From positions 1 through 53,757 of IMG/VR virus record IMGVR_UViG_3300025151_000046: DNA of 53,757 bases; one strand, 5' to 3'. A program made the translations under genes and the position numbers. Origin of the DNA: a virus. The notes below the pieces were generated by a model. It made no database searches, was not told the DNA's origin, and worked only from the letters and a program-made list of their open reading frames with translations. Below, piece after piece: positions 1-8,951 of this stretch. The stretch's first letter is position 1, and every line of letters starts with the position of its first letter.

Positions 1-1
1 T

Positions 2-2182
2 GATTGGAAGGGGCACTTCGCACATGCTATCCCACGCAGAATGATGGGAATGTTAAATCCTCAACAATTCGATTTTAGTATGATGGCCGCAGGTATTGGT
101 ATGATTTCGGGTGATGTACATAATATGCAAGGTTTGCAAAGAAAAGGTAAAGATAAGGTTTCAAGACAAACAAGAAATTATCTTGATACTATAGTACATT
201 ATGACCCTAATGCTGAACTAGATGAGTACGGTCTTTTTACACCACCAAACGAAGTAGTTGAGACAGCAGGTCTGAAAATGGGTGCAGTAGGCGCACCAAG
301 TCCAAACAACTTTTCTATTATAGACTCCTTTGATAGTGGTGCTTGGCATGGTGGTCATGAGTGTAATCCTAATGTTGGTTGCGAGTTTGATTCGCAAGGT
401 AACATTGTGGCTGGTACTAATCCCGGCCCCGGTTTGTTCTACAGCGTACCCGAAGAGTTGCTTGACGTAGCACATGGTAAAGGAAATTGGGAGGAAACTT
501 GGAGTAAAGCACCACCTCCGCAATACACACTTCCTCCATTCCTAAGTATGAATTATGATACCTTTGAAACTCCAAATGATGTTCCTACTCGTATTGCTAT
601 GAGCGAAATGACTGAAATCATTACTTCTTTACTTGACCCCGACATCTTGTTGACGAAGAGTGATGAAGCGGCTTGGTCACCAGCAGTAAGACCTATGCAT
701 CGTATTTTCGATATGAAGGATTTAGAACATTTGAAAGGTTTCAGTGGTTCTTGGGTAGTAAGTAAGTGGTATGATGGTCAAAGAGTTATCATTGTAAAGA
801 ACAGCAATGAGGTTACGGCATACAATGAAAGCGGTAAAAAGAAAGGACTTCGTAAAGCCACCAAAGAAGCCTTAGAGAAAGTTAATGATAACAATTTCAC
901 TATAGATGCTATTCTCGGTGAAGAGGATTTGAATATCATTGATATTTTAAATTACGATGATAATAATATATCTGACATGCAATTGTATGAGAGATTGAAG
1001 ATACTACGCTCTCAATTTGAAAGTCATGAAAACGTGATAGTTCCCGGACCTCACGATACTAGAATGACAGATGATGAAGGACTTGAAGAATCGGTCAACA
1101 ATCTAAAAGAAGAGCATGACAATATTCTACTTAGAGATAACAAGTCTACCTACATGAAAGGGGAGAGAAGACATCCAAAGTGGGTGTTATATCGCAGCAG
1201 TAGGGATTACAATTTCATTGTATTAGATAGAAGAGGTAAGGGGCCATATACTTACCAACTTGGTGCAGGGCCAATAAATCACGGTGAAGAGTTAGGTAAT
1301 CGAGCGATTGAACATGATGGTCACTATTACATGGACATAGGTACGGCACACAATCAACAAAAGGTATTCAAAATTGGTGACATCGTTAGAGCATCTATTA
1401 CAGGTGTAACAAAGAAGAATAGAAAAGAGCGAGCAGTTTACAACGTGCAATTCAAAGAAATAGAAAGTGAAGGAGAAGGAGAAGGGGCAGCGAGTGTCGA
1501 ATCTCTTGATTTGCTCACAAAGTCGTTTGCACCAATTTTGATTCCTCACGATATTGAAATTGATGATAAGTATATTCAAATTATCATGAAAGATGTTGAC
1601 GTTGTAAATTATTCTTACGAGCAATTAAATGATGCATGGTACATTCATTCACCTACAAGTGCTATTGGTTCACTAAAGAAAACAGATTATCCTCTAGTAT
1701 TGGCTGAAAGTTTGTTGCCGTTTTGGTCGCCTGTAGCACCTCTTATGATTTCGGGTAACGTAAGAAAAGAGAAAACTATGGATATGCCTAAGAAACCAAC
1801 TGAAGAAAAGGTGGAAGAGCAGAGTGTTGGTATTTTAGAGGCCGATGACGAGGATATGATTGTCAAACCCGAAAGCAAAAAGAAAGCACTAGAGTTAATA
1901 GTTCGTGCATTGGATGTAATTGCTAAAGAAAAGATGACTTGGACAGGGCCAAAAGGACTTGGAATTGATGTAGGTTCGCCTCAAGAGTCACCTCGTGGCC
2001 CCACCCAACTAAGACACGAGTCTACTTTACCCGATTTCGATGGTGAAAAGAAAATTAATCATGAAAAGAAACACTCTGAAAAAGAGAGACTGAATCACAT
2101 TCAAATCAAAACAGAAGAAGGCGAGAATCTTTCTATAGACTATGACAATGACCAGCCAATCGTGTCTCAAAGCCAAAGTTAG
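2..2182 (+). CDS. Virion protein in portal position with degenerate DNA-ligase-like domain (5' partial)
   Basis: The reading frame is open to the left edge, so the start is outside the window; the first internal ATG is at 41 (residues numbered from it). A fold like ATP-dependent DNA ligases can be read at about residues 225-385: KWYDGQR at 242-248 resembles motif I, NIIDIL at 298 resembles the segment after motif III, NILLRD at 361 resembles motif IV and HPKWVLY at 378 resembles motif V. An OB-fold-like segment follows (FKIGDIVRASITG at 443). Key residues look lost: if YDG is aligned to the canonical K-x-D-G, the nucleophilic lysine is Trp243 (a Lys sits one place earlier), motif IV Glu is Asp, and motif V lacks its second Lys. 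The C-terminus is acidic and low-complexity. The gene lies directly upstream of the prohead protease, where tailed viruses usually encode the portal. I cannot confirm a portal fold, so ligase-derived structural protein is an inference. Confidence 0.5.
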   Translation, partial: DWKGHFAHAIPRRMMGMLNPQQFDFSMMAAGIGMISGDVHNMQGLQRKGKDKVSRQTRNYLDTIVHYDPNAELDEYGLFTPPNEVVETAGLKMGAVGAPSPNNFSIIDSFDSGAWHGGHECNPNVGCEFDSQGNIVAGTNPGPGLFYSVPEELLDVAHGKGNWEETWSKAPPPQYTLPPFLSMNYDTFETPNDVPTRIAMSEMTEIITSLLDPDILLTKSDEAAWSPAVRPMHRIFDMKDLEHLKGFSGSWVVSKWYDGQRVIIVKNSNEVTAYNESGKKKGLRKATKEALEKVNDNNFTIDAILGEEDLNIIDILNYDDNNISDMQLYERLKILRSQFESHENVIVPGPHDTRMTDDEGLEESVNNLKEEHDNILLRDNKSTYMKGERRHPKWVLYRSSRDYNFIVLDRRGKGPYTYQLGAGPINHGEELGNRAIEHDGHYYMDIGTAHNQQKVFKIGDIVRASITGVTKKNRKERAVYNVQFKEIESEGEGEGAASVESLDLLTKSFAPILIPHDIEIDDKYIQIIMKDVDVVNYSYEQLNDAWYIHSPTSAIGSLKKTDYPLVLAESLLPFWSPVAPLMISGNVRKEKTMDMPKKPTEEKVEEQSVGILEADDEDMIVKPESKKKALELIVRALDVIAKEKMTWTGPKGLGIDVGSPQESPRGPTQLRHESTLPDFDGEKKINHEKKHSEKERLNHIQIKTEEGENLSIDYDNDQPIVSQSQS

Positions 2183-2183
2183 G

Positions 2184-2191
2184 TATAAATA
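2184..2191 (+). promoter_or_regulatory. Archaeal TATA box for the capsid genes
   Basis: TATAAATA begins one base after the stop codon of the upstream gene. Its centre lies 22 nt before GTG 2210 and 28 nt before ATG 2216. Archaeal transcription normally starts about 26-27 nt downstream of the TATA centre, so the message would begin at or just before ATG 2216 and be leaderless. No Shine-Dalgarno sequence precedes either start, which fits. This would separate the capsid and tail genes from the upstream gene as their own transcription unit. Confidence 0.6.
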
Positions 2192-2215
2192 CCATAACAG
2201 ACACTTCTTGTGGCA

Positions 2216-3583
2216 ATGTTGGCAATTCAGCGACCAAATGACGGTATCGCTCTTCTCAAGAGTGGGTCCGATTTGGTAGTTGCTGGATATGCTTCTGTGG
2301 AATTGGTTGACAAGCAAGGTGACCTAATTACTCAAGGTGCTTTGAACGATGCCTTTGGTAACTTCATGAAGAGTGAGAAATTCCGCAATGTGCAACTAGC
2401 ACACTCCAACATCCAAGTAGGAGAAGTAATTGACTCCTATGTAGATAGCAACGGTAGAATGTGGAAGTCTGAAGTAGACGACACAGGAATGTTTGTTGTA
2501 GTTAAACTCCGTAATGACATCGAGAAGGCTCGTGAAGTAGCCGCAGAAATCCGCAAGGGTAACCTTCGTGGATTTTCAATTGGAGGCCAAGCATTCAAGA
2601 GAGTGCGAAGGTCTGATTTTGAAAAAGGCGACTATCAAGAGATTTCAAAAATGGAATTGCATGAGATTACTATCTGTGAAAAGGGAATTAATCCCGAAGC
2701 ACAGTTTAGAATTTTAAAGGAGGACAAAGATATGACTGATACAGATATTAGCAATATAATGGAAAGGCTTGAAAAGAGGCTTGACGAATTGGAGAAGGGT
2801 GAAATGCCACCGGGACTCAAGGAACACATGGAGGACAAGAAAGAGTCCAAAGGTGACGAGCCAAAAGAAGAAAAGAAAGATGAAGAAAAAGAGGATGATG
2901 ACAAGATGCAGTACATGAAAGGTGATGAATACAGTGACGTTATTACTTCTGAATACCTAAGTTGGATGGAAGGTACACTAAAGTCTGCTGGTATTGATAC
3001 AGAAGCAGCAAGACTACACTTCGACAACTTGGAAAAGGCACAACTTGGTGGATTCGACAATCCCGATGCAGTTGACGGTGCTGACTACTTCGCTGGTCAA
3101 GTCCGTGGCCGTGGACAGGAAAACGGCTCTCCATCTACAGGTGCAATCAACGCAATCACTGCAAGCGGCGGTAAAACACCAGCCGGTGCAATGGGAGCAG
3201 CATCTTTGGCTAAGGGTTACCTAAACCACGGAAATGTTTCCGAGGCTGACATTGAGGCTGCATACGAAGTTTACAAGGCAGCAGCACAAGAGCAACACTT
3301 CCGCAATGACCTTGAAGGTCACTTTGCAAACAGATTCAACAGAGAAGTTGAAATCGCAAAGTCACAGCAAGAAAAGGCCGCATTCGATGCAAGAGGCCCA
3401 CTATCCGAGATTATGAAATCTCTTGAGGCTCTAAACGAGCGAATTGACAACATCGGCACAGGCGGAGTAGCAATACAGAAGTCTGATGTTTCAAACATTG
3501 AAGTTCCTTCTACGCAGGATTTGGCAAACATGGGATGGGATGAAGTCCACGCCCTTGCTTCAAGAACCATGAGGGGAGAATAA
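2216..3583 (+). CDS. HK97-type prohead protease with C-terminal scaffold-like region
   Basis: Cleaves capsid and scaffold proteins during prohead maturation. The N-terminal 165 residues match the S78/U35 (HK97 gp4, XkdF-like) protease layout: AGYASVELVDKQGD at 23, His63 in QLAHSN, Ser121 in RGFSIGG and a Glu-rich strand ELHEITICEKG at about 147-157. The spacing agrees with the HK97 triad (His65, Ser115, Glu148). The rest is a highly charged Lys/Glu region (about 180-230) and an Ala/Gly/Gln-rich tail, resembling a fused scaffold as in XkdF-like proteins. ATG 2216 is preferred over GTG 2210 because it fits a leaderless start behind the TATA box at 2184. The major capsid gene follows 22 nt downstream. 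Confidence 0.85.
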   Translation: MLAIQRPNDGIALLKSGSDLVVAGYASVELVDKQGDLITQGALNDAFGNFMKSEKFRNVQLAHSNIQVGEVIDSYVDSNGRMWKSEVDDTGMFVVVKLRNDIEKAREVAAEIRKGNLRGFSIGGQAFKRVRRSDFEKGDYQEISKMELHEITICEKGINPEAQFRILKEDKDMTDTDISNIMERLEKRLDELEKGEMPPGLKEHMEDKKESKGDEPKEEKKDEEKEDDDKMQYMKGDEYSDVITSEYLSWMEGTLKSAGIDTEAARLHFDNLEKAQLGGFDNPDAVDGADYFAGQVRGRGQENGSPSTGAINAITASGGKTPAGAMGAASLAKGYLNHGNVSEADIEAAYEVYKAAAQEQHFRNDLEGHFANRFNREVEIAKSQQEKAAFDARGPLSEIMKSLEALNERIDNIGTGGVAIQKSDVSNIEVPSTQDLANMGWDEVHALASRTMRGE

Positions 3584-3591
3584 GTAAGACT

Positions 3592-3597
3592 AAGGAG
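3592..3597 (+). promoter_or_regulatory. Shine-Dalgarno of the capsid gene
   Basis: AAGGAG lies 8 nt before ATG 3606. The same AAGGAGATGA block with similar spacing precedes the next gene (ATG 4739). These are among the strongest ribosome binding sites in the window, as expected for abundant virion proteins. Confidence 0.7.
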
Positions 3598-3605
3598 ATG
3601 AGAAT

Positions 3606-4706
3606 ATGGCAAGAGATTATATCAGAAACATTCACGACATGGAACGCTACTACTACGGTGCGGGTAACGCTATGGGTTACTCCTACTCCGGTAGCGAGTT
3701 GTTAAAGGCAGATGCGCCAATGTTAAGCACAACTGCTGGTACATACCAAGCGATTTATGGTCGTAAAGTATGGTCACAGTTGAACCAAGAATTCAATGCA
3801 TTTAGCATTCTACCAAAGAGGCCGTGGGAGAGAAGCGGTTGGAGAGTTATCACAGGTCGCCCATCGTTTAGCGTTGGTGGCGGTGTAGCAGAAAACGCTA
3901 CTCTACCGGACACAACCAAGCCAACCTTCCAAAACATTGCAGCAAAGCCAAAGACAATCGTACACACATTCGACATGTCTGAGACAGCAATGTTCCTTGC
4001 AGACAAGGATGACGGACTTGGTGACATTCGCTCTATCATGAAAGAAGAGATGGGTAAGCACCACGCAGAACACATCAACAAGATGCTAACCACTGACAAG
4101 GCAACTGTTGCTGGAAACGACTTTGAGTCACTTGACAGAATCACCACCGGTGCTTCCGCAGGTACCGCTGAAGACATTTACTCCATTGACCGAAGTGCAA
4201 ACTCATGGTCATTGGCAGAACACAATGAGAACAGTGGAACTGACAGAGTTCTATCACTAGACCACCTAGACGACCTATTCCAAAAGATTTGGACTCGTGG
4301 TGGTAATCCAAAGGTTATCCTAACAGGATATGACACTTTGATGAGACTACAGCAACTTCTACAGAGCCAACAGAGGTTCATGGAAGAGAAGAGAGTCACA
4401 CCTACCTACAACGGTGTTAAGGGTGTACCGGGTATTGAGGCTGGATTTATCGTAGCAACTTACAACGGTGTACCAATTATCCCTTCCAAAGATGTACAGC
4501 CCGACACACTGAGCAGAATGTACTTCCTTGATACTGACTACGTTTACTTCAGTACAGCAATTCCAACACAATACTTTGAGTCCGGTATCGAGACAGGCGA
4601 CCCATTCGCTATCAACAGACTAGGACAAGAAGGTATGTACCGCACAATGGGAGAGTTATGGACTACTTTCTTCGGAGGACATGGTTCTATCCGTGACCTA
4701 AAGTGA
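3606..4706 (+). CDS. Major capsid protein, HK97 fold (predicted)
   Basis: Forms the icosahedral shell. The call rests on position directly after the prohead protease, a length (366 aa) typical of HK97-type capsid proteins, a strong ribosome binding site, and the character of the sequence: an N-terminal arm, then an alpha/beta body with segments such as RMYFLDTDYVYFSTAIPTQY near the C-terminus, like the late strands of HK97-fold capsid proteins. The N-terminal region (about 1-50) is Gly/Tyr/Ser-rich. There is no long delta domain, so scaffolding is probably supplied by the protease gene's C-terminal region. A related group in archaeal tailed viruses is likely, but I recognise no signature motif, so this remains a context-supported call. 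Confidence 0.8.
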   Translation: MARDYIRNIHDMERYYYGAGNAMGYSYSGSELLKADAPMLSTTAGTYQAIYGRKVWSQLNQEFNAFSILPKRPWERSGWRVITGRPSFSVGGGVAENATLPDTTKPTFQNIAAKPKTIVHTFDMSETAMFLADKDDGLGDIRSIMKEEMGKHHAEHINKMLTTDKATVAGNDFESLDRITTGASAGTAEDIYSIDRSANSWSLAEHNENSGTDRVLSLDHLDDLFQKIWTRGGNPKVILTGYDTLMRLQQLLQSQQRFMEEKRVTPTYNGVKGVPGIEAGFIVATYNGVPIIPSKDVQPDTLSRMYFLDTDYVYFSTAIPTQYFESGIETGDPFAINRLGQEGMYRTMGELWTTFFGGHGSIRDLK

Positions 4707-4738
4707 GGTTGTTTGGAGATTATTAAGGAGATGAAATT

Positions 4739-5203
4739 ATGGCAACAGAAACAGCAACTAATAAGGGCTTGACAATATCATTTGATGATGCAGATTTTAG
4801 CACAGGAACAGTCTCGGTTCTTTTAGACCTTGACTTAAGAACAGGAACCCCTGTAGATGAAACAGGTTGGTTGAGTGGCAACGCAGGTGGTTCATACCCC
4901 GGTTCCCTCACAGGTTTTAACGCAGCAAACACTGATGGAAATGCAGTAGGTAGTATGAGATTGGTACAAATTGCATTCACATTGGCTGATGCTGCTGAAC
5001 AAGTATTGGTTCTAACCGCAGGTGCTTCAAAGATTATTGGTATTCTCGGTACCACCTTCGCAGTGGCCGATAAGACTCTATCCGCTACCTTCACTAACAC
5101 AGGACTTGCACCTGCTGCTAAGACAGGTGGCTCAGACCCATCAATCGTCCTTCACGGAGAAGCGGCTGGCGCAGGTACCGTAACATGCGTATTGCTTAAC
5201 TGA
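4739..5203 (+). CDS. Small virion protein, possible capsid decoration protein
   Basis: A 154-residue protein with no recognisable motif, rich in Ala, Gly, Thr and Leu and predicted to be mostly beta strand. It follows the capsid gene immediately and has an equally strong AAGGAG ribosome binding site, which suggests it is needed in comparable amounts. Head decoration or minor capsid proteins often occupy this place. Its function is inferred from context only. Confidence 0.6.
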   Translation: MATETATNKGLTISFDDADFSTGTVSVLLDLDLRTGTPVDETGWLSGNAGGSYPGSLTGFNAANTDGNAVGSMRLVQIAFTLADAAEQVLVLTAGASKIIGILGTTFAVADKTLSATFTNTGLAPAAKTGGSDPSIVLHGEAAGAGTVTCVLLN

Positions 5204-5213
5204 AGGTGATTAA

Positions 5214-5549
5214 GTGCCTATTGTAACCTTTCTTGGCCCTTTTTACGAAAGGCGAAGAGCAGACACCATTGGTCCGTGGTTAAGGGGTCAAGCGGTTGAA
5301 GTATCTCAAGATTGGTTAGACGAGTGGAGACACACCCTTCCCTCATCACGCTTTTTAATCGAAGGTGATGAGGGGGGTGAATCCCTAGATGACGGTGATG
5401 GTATTCCCGACCCCGGTTGGAGTCGAAAAGACATTCTACAATGGCTTGATGATAACAACATAGATATAGGCAGTGGATATGTCACTAAAACTAAGGCACT
5501 AGCACTTGTAGAAGGGCACCTAAATCCAACAGAAGAAGGAGTTGAATAA
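5214..5549 (+). CDS. Small head-module protein with HeH/SAP-like C-terminus
   Basis: A 111-residue protein starting at GTG 5214 behind a GAAGGTGAT ribosome binding site. The N-terminal half (PIVTFLGPFYERRRADT, then an acidic Gly/Asp linker) is typical of small phage head proteins that begin with a target-surface beta strand. Residues about 72-108 (WSRKDILQWLDDNNIDIG, then TKTKALALVEGHL) look like a helix-extended-loop-helix or SAP-type helical hairpin, which phages often attach to capsid-proximal proteins. A role in the capsid or head completion is inferred. Confidence 0.6.
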   Translation: MPIVTFLGPFYERRRADTIGPWLRGQAVEVSQDWLDEWRHTLPSSRFLIEGDEGGESLDDGDGIPDPGWSRKDILQWLDDNNIDIGSGYVTKTKALALVEGHLNPTEEGVE

Positions 5550-5551
5550 TT

Positions 5552-5899
5552 ATGGCAGTAACAATAGACGAAAGACCGACATATTTCGGTGACAGAATGA
5601 TAGTAACAGGAACTTACGAGGCAGGTGACTCAGCAATAGATTTGTCTAGCCTACTTGTAAGTATTGATTTTGCGGGTATTAACCCGTCGGGCGTACACGC
5701 TTACGAAGCAATTGGAGATACAGGTGGCGGAAGCGGTGGAACTCAAAATGTAAACTTCGCTCCTAAAGCAAGAATTGATGGCACTACTATACGCATTGGT
5801 TCTGCTGTCGGTGATATATCCGACCCCGATGCTACTGATACAGGATTGATAGCAGTAGGAGAAGCAGGTACATTCTTAGCAATTGGTCGCCGTTCTTGA
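5552..5899 (+). CDS. Hypothetical head-module protein
   Basis: A 115-residue protein with no recognised family. It is beta-rich, with a Gly/Ser stretch near the middle and an acidic composition. It starts 3 nt after the preceding stop and is followed by another small gene behind a GAGGTGACGA ribosome binding site, so it is co-translated within the head operon. A small virion protein is the likeliest role. Confidence 0.5.
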   Translation: MAVTIDERPTYFGDRMIVTGTYEAGDSAIDLSSLLVSIDFAGINPSGVHAYEAIGDTGGGSGGTQNVNFAPKARIDGTTIRIGSAVGDISDPDATDTGLIAVGEAGTFLAIGRRS

Positions 5900-5910
5900 G
5901 GTGACGACTA

Positions 5911-6114
5911 ATGGCAAGTTTGTCCAAAGTAGGTTCTAAGGTAGTTGGACCGCTATCTCCAAAAGAGTTTAGTGATGCTTCTACTTTGCAGACAACCATC
6001 AATACGGCTATACAAGCAGTATCAGATGCAAGCGCAACTAACGCAATTCTAGGCACTGAATGTATCACTGTTCTCGGTAACACGTTCATCGTAGTTTTAT
6101 ACCAACTCGCTTGA
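5911..6114 (+). CDS. Small hypothetical protein
   Basis: A 67-residue protein beginning MASLSKVGSKVVGPLSPKEF, with a helical Ala/Thr-rich middle and a hydrophobic end (FIVVLYQLA). GAGGTGACG lies 6 to 8 nt before ATG 5911. No family is recognised. Placement among small head genes suggests a minor structural or assembly role. Confidence 0.5.
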   Translation: MASLSKVGSKVVGPLSPKEFSDASTLQTTINTAIQAVSDASATNAILGTECITVLGNTFIVVLYQLA

Positions 6115-6124
6115 GGTGAGTGGT

Positions 6125-6424
6125 GTGGGGTTTGATGTTAGAAGCATTGACTTATCGGACATAATGCGTGGCTCAAAGCAAGGCACTAAGTCCGATTTGA
6201 GTTACAATAGTAGCGCAGTTACTAATTCTGACAAACCGTTAGCCGGTGTAACTAGCGCACAGCGCAGACGCAATCGTGATATAGGCGATGTATTAAACAT
6301 CGGTGCGGGTACAAGATGCACACACTGTGGTTTCCTACATTTCTTATGGAGAGAAACCTGTGGTGCTTGTGACAAACCTATGGAATACAACTTGGGACAC
6401 AGAGATGAAAAGAAAAGGATGTGA
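6125..6424 (+). CDS. Zinc-ribbon protein of the head module
   Basis: About 99 residues from GTG 6125; GAGGTGA at 6113-6119 sits at proper spacing for this start, while GTG 6116 lies inside that sequence. The N-terminal two-thirds is polar and probably disordered. The C-terminal part carries a zinc ribbon: C-x2-C (RCTHCGF), about 12 residues, then C-x2-C (CGACDKP). The start of the next gene overlaps its stop (TGATG). Its function is unknown; in this place it could bind DNA or another head protein. Confidence 0.6.
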   Translation: MGFDVRSIDLSDIMRGSKQGTKSDLSYNSSAVTNSDKPLAGVTSAQRRRNRDIGDVLNIGAGTRCTHCGFLHFLWRETCGACDKPMEYNLGHRDEKKRM

Positions 6425-6990
6425 TGTCTATGAATAAAATACTGATTAAAGCAATTAGACCACATAGACAGAAGATTCTAACTCAAGAGGGTGATGAAAA
6501 GCGATTGCAACAATGGGCTAATCAAAAAGCAGCCGAGCAATTGAGAGGGGCTGGTGGAGATGCTTCGGGAGAGCAGTTTACACAAGCAAGGGATGCACTC
6601 ATGCGAGAGGCGGTAATGAGTCCCGAAAAACATGGACTAAAATTCATGGCCGAAAGAGTACCGTTTGAAGGTCAAGAGTTGACTTCTGACTTAACTGAGG
6701 CTGACCCCGAAGGTGAGGCTACTGCAATTGACAGTCAATTTGCACCCGAAGAAGATGAAGAGTTTTTTGAGGCTAATAATACTGTAAGGGATAACAGTGA
6801 TTATCACAGTAAATTATTCGATGAAAAGGGTAATCTTCGTACAACTTTGAAGCCCGATGAAGAAGAAGAGGCTGAGAATACTAAAACAGAAAGGCAACAT
6901 GTACCTATGGATGCTGACCATCCCGATTATTTCAAAAGTTCAAGAAGAGTAGCGTTTAGTGATGCTTGGAGTTTGTTGAAGTCACAGTGA
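6424..6990 (+). CDS. Acidic hypothetical head-module protein
   Basis: A 188-residue protein starting at ATG 6424, which overlaps the preceding stop. It has a basic helical N-terminus (KILIKAIRPHRQKIL), an Ala/Gln-rich helix, then long Glu/Asp-rich stretches and a conserved-looking end (DAWSLLKSQ). No catalytic motif is seen. It could be an assembly or scaffold-like factor; nothing in the sequence decides this. Confidence 0.5.
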   Translation: MSMNKILIKAIRPHRQKILTQEGDEKRLQQWANQKAAEQLRGAGGDASGEQFTQARDALMREAVMSPEKHGLKFMAERVPFEGQELTSDLTEADPEGEATAIDSQFAPEEDEEFFEANNTVRDNSDYHSKLFDEKGNLRTTLKPDEEEEAENTKTERQHVPMDADHPDYFKSSRRVAFSDAWSLLKSQ

Positions 6991-7003
6991 GGGGGTGTAA
7001 AGT

Positions 7004-8584
7004 GTGCCAATGGTATTCAGTCCCGGTGAGCCGGAAACAAGGCCACTTTACCCCGAAGAAGTAGTGTACACTACAGCCCAAAAAGTAGCAGACCTGCTTG
7101 AAATTAGCGCACAAGATGCTATACTAATGAGTGCTGACGCTGACAGTGATGCTATCTACATTACAGGAAATGAGTATCGAGATGTAGGGTTTAGCGTAGG
7201 AGATAAACTTCGTATATACAGTGACGCTGACCCATTCGGTCACGATGATTTAGAAGTCACCGCTGTAGGGCGAGGGGCTGGTGACAAAAGCGGTCACGTT
7301 AAGATTACAGTTAGCGGTGCCACTATCACTACTACAGATTTTGAAGTTGCGGATAATGGGTATGTACAGAACAAAGCATCGTTTACTAACGGCAGAACTC
7401 GTGGTCTAACTAAGGCTAAGGTAGACCATGTGATTCTGAAGATGCAAGACCGTATAGACAATATGACTCGCAACGCTTGGCGACCTTATCTTGTAAGTGC
7501 TGAGTACATTAACTTCGATACATACAAGCCATACAGAAGGCGATACTATACTGACTATGTAGGTACAAGCCCACTTCTATTCCGTAATGTACAGCAGATG
7601 CTTCGCATAGAACTATGGCAGGGTGACGATTATCGTGAGATATGCGGTGCTGAAGTCAGAATTAAGTTTGATGATGTATCTAACTTAGCCTCTTCAGCAA
7701 TATATTTGTCACCCGGTAACGGTAGTGTTGCTACATTAGCACAGGGCACAGGCACTAATCAATGGAGAGATGATTTCGATGCAACTACTGTCGCTCAAAA
7801 CTTTGCAGACCTAATTAACAAAGAGGATAGAGTAGGAAAAACAGCAGCCGAGTTTGCACCTGCATTTACATTGGAAGGCTCAACTTCTAATGTGGCAGTG
7901 AATAATGAGTTCTTAGCATCAGCAAACGCAGATTATGGCACAGGTATTGTAAAACTGACATCTATGAGAGCAGTAAAAGCCGGTGAAGTTTGTAGTATTG
8001 TAAGTACATCTTCTGATATTGCCATAAGTCAAGGGCAAGATAACAGTACCACATTTACGAGTCTTGATTCTACAACTATCAATGTAGCATCTACTACAGG
8101 GTTTGCAAACGCTGGTGTGGCTATAGACACAAGCGGTGATGTTTTCCGTTATACAGGTAAAACTGCTACATCGTTTACAGGGTGTGTAGCAGTAACAGGT
8201 AGTTTAGGTGCTATTACAGGGACTATCACGCAAACTACTTTCTTAGTAGATTTACAGGGTGGCTCGTCAAGCGGTGACAATGCAAGACTTCGTGATTGGT
8301 GGCTCGACCACGAAATGGGTATTGTGTACTTCAATAACTCATATCCATTCTTTGAGTGGAATGCAATCAAAGTAGCGTATATTTATGGTGAAAGATATGT
8401 TGAGAAAGCAATTGAAGACATATGTACAAAGATGGTAGCAATTGAATTACTAATGTCTGATGATAGAAGTGTACTGATTCCCGAAGGTACACAGAACATT
8501 GACCTTGCAAGTAAGGTACAGTTATATCAAGCAGAAATAGATAGAACACTACCAAAGTATGTTGAGTTGGTGGTGTTTGAATAA
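7004..8584 (+). CDS. Head-tail connector/adaptor-like protein with inserted beta domain
   Basis: A 526-residue protein with GTG start 7004 (ATG 7010 possible) behind GAGGGGGTG. The N-terminus (about 20-40) and C-terminus (about 460-526, helical, ending in EGTQNIDLASKVQLYQAEIDR) look like the two ends of a helical head-tail adaptor of the HK97 gp6/gp15 type. Between them lie several beta modules, including one near residue 345-400 of the kind TTINVASTTGFA...YTGKT...FTGC seen in many virion proteins. It stands after the head genes and before the tail terminator, the usual adaptor place. The connector role is inferred from position and layout. Confidence 0.5.
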   Translation: MPMVFSPGEPETRPLYPEEVVYTTAQKVADLLEISAQDAILMSADADSDAIYITGNEYRDVGFSVGDKLRIYSDADPFGHDDLEVTAVGRGAGDKSGHVKITVSGATITTTDFEVADNGYVQNKASFTNGRTRGLTKAKVDHVILKMQDRIDNMTRNAWRPYLVSAEYINFDTYKPYRRRYYTDYVGTSPLLFRNVQQMLRIELWQGDDYREICGAEVRIKFDDVSNLASSAIYLSPGNGSVATLAQGTGTNQWRDDFDATTVAQNFADLINKEDRVGKTAAEFAPAFTLEGSTSNVAVNNEFLASANADYGTGIVKLTSMRAVKAGEVCSIVSTSSDIAISQGQDNSTTFTSLDSTTINVASTTGFANAGVAIDTSGDVFRYTGKTATSFTGCVAVTGSLGAITGTITQTTFLVDLQGGSSSGDNARLRDWWLDHEMGIVYFNNSYPFFEWNAIKVAYIYGERYVEKAIEDICTKMVAIELLMSDDRSVLIPEGTQNIDLASKVQLYQAEIDRTLPKYVELVVFE

Positions 8585-8949
8585 TGGATGAACGTGACTT
8601 CAAAAAACAGGGTGAAGATTTTCATTTTAGAATACAAGAAGAACTTTTCAAGAAAGACAAGAAAATGCAAGAGCAATTTTACCAGCATTTTACTACCTCA
8701 CCTGCTTATTTCCGTGAGCGCATGATGATGATTGAGGCTGGTGCTATGGGGTACAACATTCAAGATGGTTATCCTATCAAAAACGATACCGGTAAACCTG
8801 CTACTGAGCAACAATTAAATTCCATAAACAAAGCGGTAGATAGGGCTATGCTAAGGTCTAATCCCGATTTTGAAAAATTTAACATGAAATACGAAAACGG
8901 TTTCTTTGTACCCATAAGTTACAAGAAATTACTTGAGAAGGAGGGTTGA
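8584..8949 (+). CDS. Hypothetical connector-module protein
   Basis: A 121-residue, charged, helix-rich protein with no recognised family. ATG 8584 overlaps the preceding TAA by one base, so it is translationally coupled to the connector-like gene. It lies immediately before the predicted tail terminator. A head-completion or neck role is possible but not shown by any motif. Confidence 0.5.
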   Translation: MDERDFKKQGEDFHFRIQEELFKKDKKMQEQFYQHFTTSPAYFRERMMMIEAGAMGYNIQDGYPIKNDTGKPATEQQLNSINKAVDRAMLRSNPDFEKFNMKYENGFFVPISYKKLLEKEG

Positions 8950-8951
8950 AT

